Below, piece by piece: positions 17,059-25,200 of a stretch of 64,000 nucleotides of DNA. Position numbers and translations under genes: made by a program. Position 1 is the first letter of the stretch. Each line of letters opens with the position of its first letter. The notes below the pieces were generated by a model, which saw nothing but the letters and a program-made list of their open reading frames with translations, was not told where the DNA came from and did no database searches. Source of the DNA: Onstottus_B arcticum (GTDB lineage: Bacteria; Acidobacteriota; Blastocatellia; UBA7656); the NCBI GenBank assembly GCA_038040485.1, contig JBBPIE010000011.1:1-64000 (forward strand). Reading direction: 5' to 3'.

Positions 17059-18150
17059 TTAACGTCCCACAAAGAAAAACACAAGCACCCGCATAATCAG
17101 GTAAGCGAAGATCAGCAGGACGATGAAGCGGTTCTTGTTCAACCATCTGCCAGTCTTCTCAAAGATGTTCTCCGGATAAGCCAGGACAGGCTCGCCGTCC
17201 AGAAATCGAATCACGTCCGCGGCGATCTCCTCGGCGCTGGCGTAGCGGTCTTCGCGGATCTCGGACATCGCTTTCAGGCAGACCGCTTCGATGGCTCGCG
17301 GAATCTTCCGATTGATCTGCCGGGGACGCGGCGGCCGGATGCGCGTTCCTTCCGCTGAGCCTGTGGCTTCGAAGGGCACGCGCCGGGTCAGCAGAAAGTA
17401 CAGGATCGCTCCGAGGGCATAGACGTCGCTGAGCTGATCGAGCAGGTCGGTCTTGCCCTCCGCTTGCTCGGGCGCCATGTATGCCGGCGTGCCGATAACC
17501 GTGCCGCCGCTGGTGTCGCCCGGTGACGCGTCCGGAGCGAGTGGAAGCGTCGCAACAAGGTCGGCGTTTTGGATGACTCGAAGCCTGGTCCGGTCGTCCT
17601 TCGCGCCGCGGTCCGCATCCACGCGCCCCTCGCCCAGGACCTTCGCGACGCCCCAGTCCATCACCAAGACTTCGCCAAACGGCCCGACCATGATGTTTTC
17701 GGGTTTGAGGTCGCGATGGATCACGCCGCGCGCGTGCGCGAACGCGACGGCTTCGCAGACCTTTTGAAAGATCCGCAGCAAATCAGAGATCGAACTCGTG
17801 CCGCCGGCGAACTCATCAAGCCGATTCCCCTGCACAAGCTTCATCGAGTAAAAGACGCGGCCGTCCTCAAGCGCGCCGACGTCGTGTATCGGAACGATGC
17901 TTGGATGTTCGAGCAGCGCGACGATTCGAGCTTCACGCATCATTCGCGAAGCGAGCGCGCCCGCGGAGTCGGCCTGATTCATCACTTTCACAGCGACCTT
18001 GCGGCCTAGGTCCACGTCCTGCGCAAGATAAACCGTGCCCATACCGCCGGCGCCGACTTTGTGAATCACCAGATATTTCGAGCCGCCGAGGTCTGGCAAA
18101 TCAGCCTCTTCGCGAAGACGTTTGACGGCGTTGTCCGAAAGCCATCTCAT
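17059..18150 (-). CDS. Serine/threonine protein kinase, membrane-anchored
   Basis: This 363-residue Hanks-type kinase has the glycine loop VGAGGMGTVYLA (about 32-43), Lys55 in VAVKV, the catalytic loop HRDLKPEN (145-152) and a DWG (165-167) in place of DFG. GTPAYMAPEQ marks the activation segment end. A single hydrophobic helix near the C-terminus (about 342-360) should anchor it with the kinase domain in the cytoplasm and almost no outside domain. Its start overlaps the sigma factor stop by 4 nt (ATGA), so the two are translated together; the kinase probably controls or reports to that sigma factor. Confidence 0.93.
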   Translation of the reverse strand: MRWLSDNAVKRLREEADLPDLGGSKYLVIHKVGAGGMGTVYLAQDVDLGRKVAVKVMNQADSAGALASRMMREARIVALLEHPSIVPIHDVGALEDGRVFYSMKLVQGNRLDEFAGGTSSISDLLRIFQKVCEAVAFAHARGVIHRDLKPENIMVGPFGEVLVMDWGVAKVLGEGRVDADRGAKDDRTRLRVIQNADLVATLPLAPDASPGDTSGGTVIGTPAYMAPEQAEGKTDLLDQLSDVYALGAILYFLLTRRVPFEATGSAEGTRIRPPRPRQINRKIPRAIEAVCLKAMSEIREDRYASAEEIAADVIRFLDGEPVLAYPENIFEKTGRWLNKNRFIVLLIFAYLIMRVLVFFFVGR

Positions 18151-18899
18151 TCGGGGTCTACTCCAAGCAGCGCGCGGGATTCGCGGCGGTACTCTTCGTC
18201 GGTCGCTGTCAGCTCGCGAAGTTTGTCCAGAACGATGCGCCGGAACTCGCGGCGACCGTAGGCAAGATAGTTGGTGATGTCGCTTGTTGAGAGATCGAAC
18301 TCAGCGGCGAGAGCTTTGTAGCTTGGTTTCTCCGCGCCCTCTTCAGCGCAAAGCACGTATCGCTCAAAGAGGCGCAAGTGGGTCTTCTTGCCTGCGCCGA
18401 GCATCTCCGCACGAAAGCCTTCGAGCGCGAGGCTGAAGACGCTTCGCACCCACTCCTTGTCAAAGTAGTCGTCGATAGCGTTGGCTGACGGCGTCGGGGC
18501 GACTCTCAACTGTTCTTCGGCGCCTTCGAAGTCCAGCGAGAGAATGGTCGCGTCGCCCCCACGTTTTTTCCGGCTCGCGGCTTTGTTCTCGTTGGCCACA
18601 AAACCATCGAGGCAGGTTCGAAGAAAGGTCCGGAATTTCGCTTTCGAAGCATCATAGCGCCCAAAGAAATTCTTCTCGATCGCTTCCAGAAAAAAGCCCT
18701 GGGTCAGGTCGCGCGCGTCTTCGGTCGGCTTGTTCCACTTGATGCGGACGTACTTGTAGACCGGCATCCAGTAAGCGGAGACCAGCACTTCGAACGCGCG
18801 GGTGCGCTCTTCCTGGTTGGAGCTTGAAGCGGCAACTACGGCGGACATTCGGGTGACGGGAAATCTGTCGCGCGGAGTACCGTGAGGAGAATCGTCCAT
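18147..18899 (-). CDS. ECF-type sigma-70 factor paired with kinase
   Basis: This 250-residue sigma factor has a region 2 like sequence (AFEVLVSAYWMPVYKYVRIKW, then ARDLTQGFFLEAIEKNFFGRYDASKAKFRTFLRTCLDGFV, about 38-100) and a C-terminal region 4-like helix-turn-helix (SYKALAAEFDLSTSDITNYLAYGRREFRRIV, about 190-225). It is longer than classical ECF factors and matches the kinase-linked groups known from Acidobacteriota and Planctomycetota. There is no anti-sigma gene; the overlapping kinase probably takes that role. Target promoters cannot be predicted here. Confidence 0.87.
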   Translation of the reverse strand: MDDSPHGTPRDRFPVTRMSAVVAASSSNQEERTRAFEVLVSAYWMPVYKYVRIKWNKPTEDARDLTQGFFLEAIEKNFFGRYDASKAKFRTFLRTCLDGFVANENKAASRKKRGGDATILSLDFEGAEEQLRVAPTPSANAIDDYFDKEWVRSVFSLALEGFRAEMLGAGKKTHLRLFERYVLCAEEGAEKPSYKALAAEFDLSTSDITNYLAYGRREFRRIVLDKLRELTATDEEYRRESRALLGVDPE

Positions 18900-18949
18900 T
18901 GATTGAAAGCGTCAATAAACATGGCCCTCCTGACGGAGGGGCTGGCCTT

Positions 18950-20020
18950 TCACACTTCGAACAAACTCAACTGGGGACGAGCCGGCCGCTTGAAAGCCGC
19001 TGTTGATAATTCATGTGCGCCTGACTCGATGCCGGCCCTGCGGCACGCGAGCTTGAACATCGACTTGATCTGCTCGGCAAATACTCCCTCGCCCTTCATC
19101 CTCGTACCAAAGTTCGGATCGTTTAACTTTCCACCGCGCATCTCGCGAATTCGATTCAGCACCTTCTTCTTTCGATCCGGAAAGTGTTCCTCTAACCAGT
19201 TCTCAAACAGCTCTCCCACTCCATGCGGCAAGCGCAACACCACGTACCCTGCATGTCGGGCGCCCGCCTTGGCCGCAGCCTGGATGATCGAAGGAAGTTC
19301 GTGATCCGTTAAGCCCGGAATGATCGGCGCGGCCAGAACGCGGACCGGCACGCCGGCTTCCGACAGCGCCCCGATCGCCTCGAGCCTGTTAGCCGGCGTT
19401 GACGTTCGCGGCTCCATCACTCGCGCAAGCTCTGCATCGAGGGTCGTGACCGATACGCAAACCGCCGCCGCGTTGAAGCTCGCGAGTTCCTTCAAGACAT
19501 CTATATCGCGAGTCACGAGTTGGTTCTTGGTCACGATGACAACCGGATTGCGAAACTCGGCCAGCACTTCCAGACAACGCCTTGTGAGTTGGAGCTTTCG
19601 CTCAATCGGTTGATAGGCGTCGGTCACTCCGCTGATAGCGACGACCTTGGGTTGCCACTTCGGCGAAGCAAGCTCCGCGCGAAGCAACGCAGGCGCGTCC
19701 TCCTTGACGAGTATCTTTGTTTCGAAGTCGAGTCCAGCGGAAAAGCCGAGGTACTCGTGATAAGGCCGCGCGTAACAGTAGATGCAGCCGTGCTCGCAGC
19801 CTCGATAAGGGTTGATGCTCGCGTCGAAGCCAACATCGGGGCTGTCGTTGGTGGTTATCAGCGATCGCGAGGCGTCTTTCAGATACTGAGTCTTGACCGC
19901 GCGTTCTTCATCATCGGGCGACTCAATGACCGGAAGATACGCGAGCCTTTCAAAGCGATTGGGCGGATTCTCAGGCGTCCCGCGGCCGTGAGATAAGGTG
20001 TGTCTTGACTGCTGCTCCAC
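18950..20020 (-). CDS. Radical SAM protein, PA0069 family
   Basis: This 356-residue enzyme has the radical SAM cluster motif CEHGCIYC (Cys75, Cys79, Cys82). The flanking sequence INPYRGCEHGC and CYARPYHEYLGF is typical of the SplB-like PA0069 family. The TIM-barrel body runs to about 300 and ends KGEGVFAEQIKSMFKLACRRAGI. The N-terminus (HGRGTPENPPNRF) is also a family hallmark. The reaction is unknown; despite similarity to spore photoproduct lyase, repair activity is not shown. It stands alone, in the same direction as the sigma/kinase genes downstream. Confidence 0.9.
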   Translation of the reverse strand: MEQQSRHTLSHGRGTPENPPNRFERLAYLPVIESPDDEERAVKTQYLKDASRSLITTNDSPDVGFDASINPYRGCEHGCIYCYARPYHEYLGFSAGLDFETKILVKEDAPALLRAELASPKWQPKVVAISGVTDAYQPIERKLQLTRRCLEVLAEFRNPVVIVTKNQLVTRDIDVLKELASFNAAAVCVSVTTLDAELARVMEPRTSTPANRLEAIGALSEAGVPVRVLAAPIIPGLTDHELPSIIQAAAKAGARHAGYVVLRLPHGVGELFENWLEEHFPDRKKKVLNRIREMRGGKLNDPNFGTRMKGEGVFAEQIKSMFKLACRRAGIESGAHELSTAAFKRPARPQLSLFEV

Positions 20021-20183
20021 GAGGAGTAAGCCTCCCTCGGACGCCCTGGTGTCGACTCAACGAACTCAAGCAAACTGCAATCGAAGGTTGATGTCAACCC
20101 TGCGGCATTGACTCAATGCCGCGCTCGCGATCCAGATTCTGCCGCCTTTGCCGTCCAAAGACATTCTGCCTTTATGCCAGTTT

Positions 20184-20218
20184 TTGCCGTTGACGGCAAT
20201 TCGCTGATTATCTATTAT
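20184..20218 (+). promoter_or_regulatory. Promoter with palindromic operator
   Basis: -35 TTGACG (20190-20195), 17-nt spacer, -10 TATTAT (20213-20218). A perfect palindrome TTGCCGT-TG-ACGGCAA (20184-20199) covers the -35. This suggests autoregulation of the downstream three-gene module, which includes a helix-turn-helix protein. Confidence 0.7.
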
Positions 20219-20266
20219 TTTCGAGAGATTTTCAACAGTCGCCATGACGATCCGCTATGAGGGCCT

Positions 20267-20503
20267 ATGTTCTTCGAGCTTGTGGGTGCCGTCGAAAAGA
20301 TCGAACTCATCGCCGCCGGTGGATCCATCCGCGACATCACGCGGTTGCGCAAGCAGTTCGGTCCGGGACGCTGGCGAAAGCTAAAGGGCGTTGGGACGGT
20401 TCGCCTCTTCGATGGTAGGATGCGAAGAGCAGAAATTCACTGGTACGAAGCGCACGGCATTGGGAAAGTAAAGCTCAAGATAAAGAGATACCTGGACGAC
20501 TAA
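20267..20503 (+). CDS. Small basic protein, first gene of HigA-like module
   Basis: The 78-residue, Lys/Arg-rich product starts MFFELVGAVEKIELIAAGGS and ends WYEAHGIGKVKLKIKRYLDD. The C-terminal HWYEAHGIGK motif recurs, in my memory, in many short hypothetical proteins of soil bacteria and may be a small RNA-binding or toxin-like domain, but no function is known. GAGGG precedes the ATG closely. The next gene begins 2 nt after the stop. Its promoter carries a palindromic operator, as in autoregulated toxin-antitoxin operons. Confidence 0.75.
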   Translation: MFFELVGAVEKIELIAAGGSIRDITRLRKQFGPGRWRKLKGVGTVRLFDGRMRRAEIHWYEAHGIGKVKLKIKRYLDD

Positions 20504-20505
20504 CG

Positions 20506-20736
20506 ATGAAGGCGGGAAAGAAAAACGACATCAAGTTTGCCGTTTGCATCAATGACTCGGAGCCGGATCTTGAACTGCGCAAGGTCTACAAGGTTCTGCC
20601 CGATGAAGCAGCAGCCAAGGACCAATACCTGAGAATCATCGATGAATCCGGAGAAGACTACCTTTATCCCGCAAGCTTCTTTGTGTTCGTTGAAGTGCGC
20701 AAAACCGCAGAGCGCGATCTATTACTCGCGTCGTGA
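20506..20736 (+). CDS. Small 76-aa protein, second gene of module
   Basis: The 76-residue product (KFAVCINDSEPDLELRKVYKVLPDEAAAKDQYLRIIDESGEDYLYPASFFVFVEV) resembles short proteins that set out a beta-rich fold: strand, RKVYKVL, then DESGEDYLYPASFF. The pattern VYKVLPD..A....Y.RI.DESGEDYLYP is common in unannotated partner genes of HWYEAHGIGK proteins. No catalytic residues are evident. It follows the first gene by 2 nt, so translation is coupled. It precedes the HTH gene by 54 nt. Confidence 0.75.
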   Translation: MKAGKKNDIKFAVCINDSEPDLELRKVYKVLPDEAAAKDQYLRIIDESGEDYLYPASFFVFVEVRKTAERDLLLAS

Positions 20737-20790
20737 CAGCCGCAGTTCTGACCCATTGGCTCAGATTCGTTCTCGCGCACAAGGACTACG

Positions 20791-21234
20791 ATGAGGGACG
20801 TTGGAAACGTGACTGGGGTGTCTAGCGTTAGGATCGATGCCGGCAAGTATTCTCGTTTGCTTGCGAAGGCCCAGCCTCGCGCAATAACGAGCGAAGAAGA
20901 GAATGAGCGGATGCTTGCCTTGGTCGATCAGCTCATGTCGAAGGGCGAAGAGAATCTCACTCCCGAAGAGAGTGCCCTGTTCGATTTGCTCGTTACGCTA
21001 ATCGAGAAGTTTGAGACGGAGCACTACCATCTAGAAAGGAACTCAAGGTCTACGCCTCTCAGCATTGTGCGGGAACTGATGGCCGCTCGCGACTTGAAGC
21101 CAAGCGACCTTTGGAAGGTGTTCGGCTCGAAGGGTCTCGCCTCTGAGGTGCTTAGTGGCAAGCGCGCAATCAGCAAGAGCAAAGCTAAAGCGCTTGCCGA
21201 GTTCTTTCATGTCTCGGCGGAGTTGTTCATCTGA
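20791..21234 (+). CDS. HigA-type HTH antitoxin-like protein
   Basis: The 147-residue product has a charged N-terminal half (LTPEESALFDLLVTLIEKFE, about 60-80) and a C-terminal helix-turn-helix. The layout TPLSIVRELMAARDLKPSDLWKVFGSKGLASEVLSGKRAISKSKAKALAEFFHVSAELFI is the COG5499/HigA pattern. HigA proteins bind their own promoter and neutralise HigB. No HigB-like mRNA interferase is adjacent; the two small upstream genes fill that place. The palindrome at 20184-20199 is its likely operator. It converges with the gene at 21259. Confidence 0.85.
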   Translation: MRDVGNVTGVSSVRIDAGKYSRLLAKAQPRAITSEEENERMLALVDQLMSKGEENLTPEESALFDLLVTLIEKFETEHYHLERNSRSTPLSIVRELMAARDLKPSDLWKVFGSKGLASEVLSGKRAISKSKAKALAEFFHVSAELFI

Positions 21235-21258
21235 TGATCTTCGCCGCAGGAGCAATAG

Positions 21259-21552
21259 TTAAGGTTGGGGATAGCGGCTCTTGTTCGGCTCCGAGGAGAA
21301 CTCAGCCCACAAAACTATCTGATTAGGTTGGCTGATTCGAAGAGCCATTCGCGGACCTTTCACTACCTGAAGGTCACCACGTTCTGTCGAAACCAACAAC
21401 CCCTCCTCCGATCGGCGTATCACGAATCGATAGTCCCCCAAATCGATTATTAGTGCCTCGCTGACTCCGATATCAAGTTTCTCTTCTGATGACGCGTACT
21501 TCGCATCGATCCCTCGACGCTTGCGGACATCCCACGTAAGACCTTTTGTCAT
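21259..21552 (-). CDS. Hypothetical 97-aa protein
   Basis: Not recognised. The 97-residue product starts MTKGLTWDVRKRRGIDAKYASSEEK and appears beta-rich (ALIIDLGDYRFVIRRSEEG, LRISQPNQIVLWAEF). GGGAG lies 5 nt before the ATG, which supports translation. It follows the gene at 21598 by 45 nt on the same strand, so the two probably form an operon. GC content is lower than the neighbours, hinting at transfer. Confidence 0.6.
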   Translation of the reverse strand: MTKGLTWDVRKRRGIDAKYASSEEKLDIGVSEALIIDLGDYRFVIRRSEEGLLVSTERGDLQVVKGPRMALRISQPNQIVLWAEFSSEPNKSRYPQP

Positions 21553-21597
21553 AAGTGCTCCCTTTCATTTGAATAGATGCCTCTTTGCATACAGAGG

Positions 21598-22137
21598 CTA
21601 TTTCGCTAACGCAATTCTTAGATACTCGATCAGTGATGCATACAGTAGGAATGAATTTTGAAGGTCATCGCCGACGGCGTTGGTATCAATAACACTCGTG
21701 ACGCTCTTCCACAATCTGGTGCTTTCGACGTCGTTAGCAGGAGCGCTTGTGATGTCTGCGAATACCTTCGCTGCCAATTCGGTTCCCCCACTGTCAATTA
21801 TTAGAAGAAGATCGGCCTTGAGATTACTTGCTATTTCCGGCGAGGCTTTAGCCAGCTTCGCCATCAAGAAGGCAAGAAGCACAGCATACAGGTCCACAAA
21901 CTGTCCCCGGGTGACGGACTTAATGCTTACCGTCAGAATGGCTTCACCTTCTCTCGGAAACACGAGACGCTCGACGGTGTGGTGGCTCATAACAAGGAGT
22001 TTAGTAAAGAATTCCACTCGGTCACTTGGGAGCGCGTTTACCTTGCGGATTAGCTCGCTCAGGACCGGGTTGTGTATGCTGGTCCAGTGGTTGGTATCTC
22101 CGGAAAGACCATCCTTAGCGCTCTTCAAGAATCCCAT
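21598..22137 (-). CDS. Hypothetical 179-aa protein
   Basis: Not recognised. The largely helical protein starts MGFLKSAKDGLSGDTNHW and has a hydrophobic stretch FVDLYAVLLAFLMAKLAKAS (about 90-110). The start at 22137 has TAGGAG 7 nt upstream; the longer frame from 22215 would add a hydrophobic N-terminus and lacks such a site. The codon use is AT-richer than the Lhr gene, which diverges from it. Possibly part of an acquired two-gene segment with 21259-21552. Confidence 0.6.
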   Translation of the reverse strand: MGFLKSAKDGLSGDTNHWTSIHNPVLSELIRKVNALPSDRVEFFTKLLVMSHHTVERLVFPREGEAILTVSIKSVTRGQFVDLYAVLLAFLMAKLAKASPEIASNLKADLLLIIDSGGTELAAKVFADITSAPANDVESTRLWKSVTSVIDTNAVGDDLQNSFLLYASLIEYLRIALAK

Positions 22138-22294
22138 GTTCAGGCTCCTACCAGTATCTGTGCCGATGCCACTGTATATTAGTAGGAACAATCCCAGCAA
22201 TATACCGATGTCCACACTTCGTAGATGCTACCCCGGCGGAGTTATCGAGGGCTTTGGAGCTTTGTCGCCCTCTGATGTTAGGATTGGTTTCGCA

Positions 22295-25200
22295 ATGTCA
22301 CTCAACCTCTTTCACCCCTCCGTCGCCAACTGGTTCTCCAAACAATTCGCTGCGCCGACTGCGCCTCAAGAGCGTGCGTGGCCTTCGATCAAAGACCGGC
22401 GTCACACCTTGATCGCTGCGCCTACGGGATCGGGCAAAACGCTGTCGGCTTTTCTCGCGGCCATAGATGATCTGGTCAGGCTTGCGCTGGCCGGCTCGCT
22501 CGAAGACGCGACTCACGTTGTCTACGTCTCCCCACTCAAGGCGCTCTCAAACGACATTCAAAAGAACCTGCAAGAGCCGCTCGCCGGCATCCAACAAGAG
22601 CTGAAGGCGCTCGGGCTGTCTGAGATCAACATTCGCACGATGGTTCGCACCGGCGACACGCCCGCCTCCGAACGCGCCGCGATGACCAAACGCCCGCCTC
22701 ACATTATCGTCACCACGCCCGAGTCGCTCTACATCCTGCTGACCAGCGAAGGCGGGCGGCGAATGCTGGGAACCGCTCGCACTTTGATCGTAGATGAAAT
22801 CCACGCGATGGTGGGCAGCAAGCGAGGCTCGCATCTCGCACTCTCGATCGAACGTTTGCAGGCCTTAGCCGGTGACGATCTGGTTCGCATCGGACTTTCA
22901 GCGACGCAGAAGCCGATCGAAGAAGTCGCACGCTTTCTCGTGGGCTCGGCAAACATCGACGAAGACGGAACGCCCAACTGCTCGATCGTCGACTCGGGGC
23001 ACCGGCGCGAACTGGACCTTGCGGTCGAAGTGCCCGGCTCGCCGCTCAGCGCGGTGATGTCCGGCGAAGTCTGGGACGAAGTGTACGACCGTCTGGCTCA
23101 GCTAATAGCCACTCATCGGACGACTCTCATCTTCGTAAACACAAGACGAATGGCCGAGCGAGTCGCGCGCTATCTGGGCGAGCGAATCGGCGACGAGAAC
23201 GTGACTTCTCATCACGGAAGCTTGGCGCGCGAGCAGCGATTGGTCGCCGAGCAAAGGTTAAAAGCCGGCGAGCTTCGAGCGCTAGTTGCGACGGCTTCGC
23301 TGGAGTTGGGAATCGATATTGGCGACATCGACCTGGTTTGTCAGCTCGGATCGACTCGCGCGATCTCGACTCTGTTGCAGCGCGTTGGGAGATCGGGCCA
23401 CAGCGTCAGCGGCTTTCCCAAGGGAAGAGTCTTTCCGACTACTCGCGACGAGTTGATCGAGTGCGCTGCACTGCTGGACTCGATTCGAAGAGGCGAGCTT
23501 GATCAGTTGTCGATCCCGGAGAAGCCGATTGACATACTCGCTCAACAGATTGTCGCGTCAGTCGCAAGCGACGAGTGGGGTGAGGACGAGTTGTTTGAGA
23601 TGATTCGCCGGGCCTACCCGTACCGCCGTCTCGAGCGAAGCGAGTTCGACGCAGTGATCACGATGCTGCGCGACGGGTTTGCGACTCGACGAGGACGCCG
23701 TGGAGCCTACCTGCATCACGACATGATCAATCATCGTTTGCGCGGGCGAAAAGGCGCGCGGCTGACTGCGATCACTTCGGGCGGCGCGATCCCCGACACG
23801 GCCGACTACGCGGTAGTGCTCGAGCCTACCGACACGGTTATCGGGAGCGTCAACGAAGACTGGGCGATTGAAAGCATGTCGGGCGACATCTTTCAGCTTG
23901 GCAACGCGTCGTGGGAGATCTTGCGAGTCGAGAGCGGCAGAGTTCGTGTGGCGGACGCCCACGGCAAACCGCCCTCGATTCCGTTCTGGCTCGGCGAAGC
24001 GCCCTCACGAACACACGAGCTATCGGCGGCGGTGTCGCGGCTCAGGACCGAGCTGGCCGAACGCTTCGCCGGCGACGACAACGCGGAGGCTGCCGGTTCG
24101 GCGCTCGCCTGGCTCACTGATGAGATCGGCCTTTCATCATCCGCCGCCGAACAAATAGTCGAATACCTTGTGACGGCGAAGGTCGCGCTGGGAGTGATGC
24201 CTTCGCAAGAGACGCTCGTGATCGAGCGCTTCTTTGATGAGAGCGGCTCGCAGCAAATGGTGATTCACTCGCCGTTCGGCAGCCGGTTGAATCGGGCGTG
24301 GGGTCTCGCGCTTCGCAAACGTTTCTGCCGCAAGTTCAACTTCGAGCTGCAAGCCGCGGCGACTGAAGATGCGATCGTGTTGTCGCTTGGAGCGACTCAC
24401 AGCTTCGCGCTCGACGAAGTGTTCCGGTATCTGCGTGCGTCGTCGGTTCGCGACTTGCTGATTCAAGCCTTGCTGGCCGCGCCGATGTGGGAGATTCGCT
24501 GGCGGTGGAACACGACTCGCGCGCTGGCGGTTGCGCGTCGGCGCGGCGGAAAGAAGATTCCTGCTCAGCTTCAGCGAATGGACGCGGACGATTTGCTGTC
24601 CGCGGTGTTTCCGGACCAGCTTGCGTGCGCGGAGAACCTGACCTCCGGTTATCGCGAGATCCCGGATCATCCGCTTGTGAAGCAAACGGTCCGCGACTGC
24701 CTCGAAGAAGCGATGGACATCGAAGGCCTCGAAGCGCTGCTGGCGTCGATCGAGCGCGGCGAGAAGACATTGATCGCACGCGACGTCGTCGAAGCTTCGC
24801 CTCTGGCCCAGGAGATACTGAACGCGCGGCCGTATGCGTTTCTCGACGACGCGCCGCTTGAAGAGCGACGCACGCGTGCGGTGTTTCAGCGGCGATGGCT
24901 CGATCCCGAGACGGCTTCCGATCTTGGCGCGCTCGATCTCGGAGCGATCGAGCGGGTTCGCGAAGAAGTGTGGCCGCAAGTCGATCGAGCCGATGAGCTT
25001 CACGATGCGCTGGTCGAGATCGGCTTTATCACGCCTGCCGAAGGCCGAGACTGGGAACAATATCTGCACGAGCTTTCAGCGGATCGCCGGGCAGCCGTCT
25101 ATCACACGAGCCCGGGCGGTCCGAGGTTGTGGGTAGCGGCCGAGCGGTTGCCTCAACTCAACGCAATCTTTGCCGATTCGAAGACTGAGCCTCTGATCGT

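Noticed and set aside
21680..22294. N-terminal extension of the Lhr protein
   Set aside because: This open frame is antisense to the gene at 21598-22137; the family start fits 22295.
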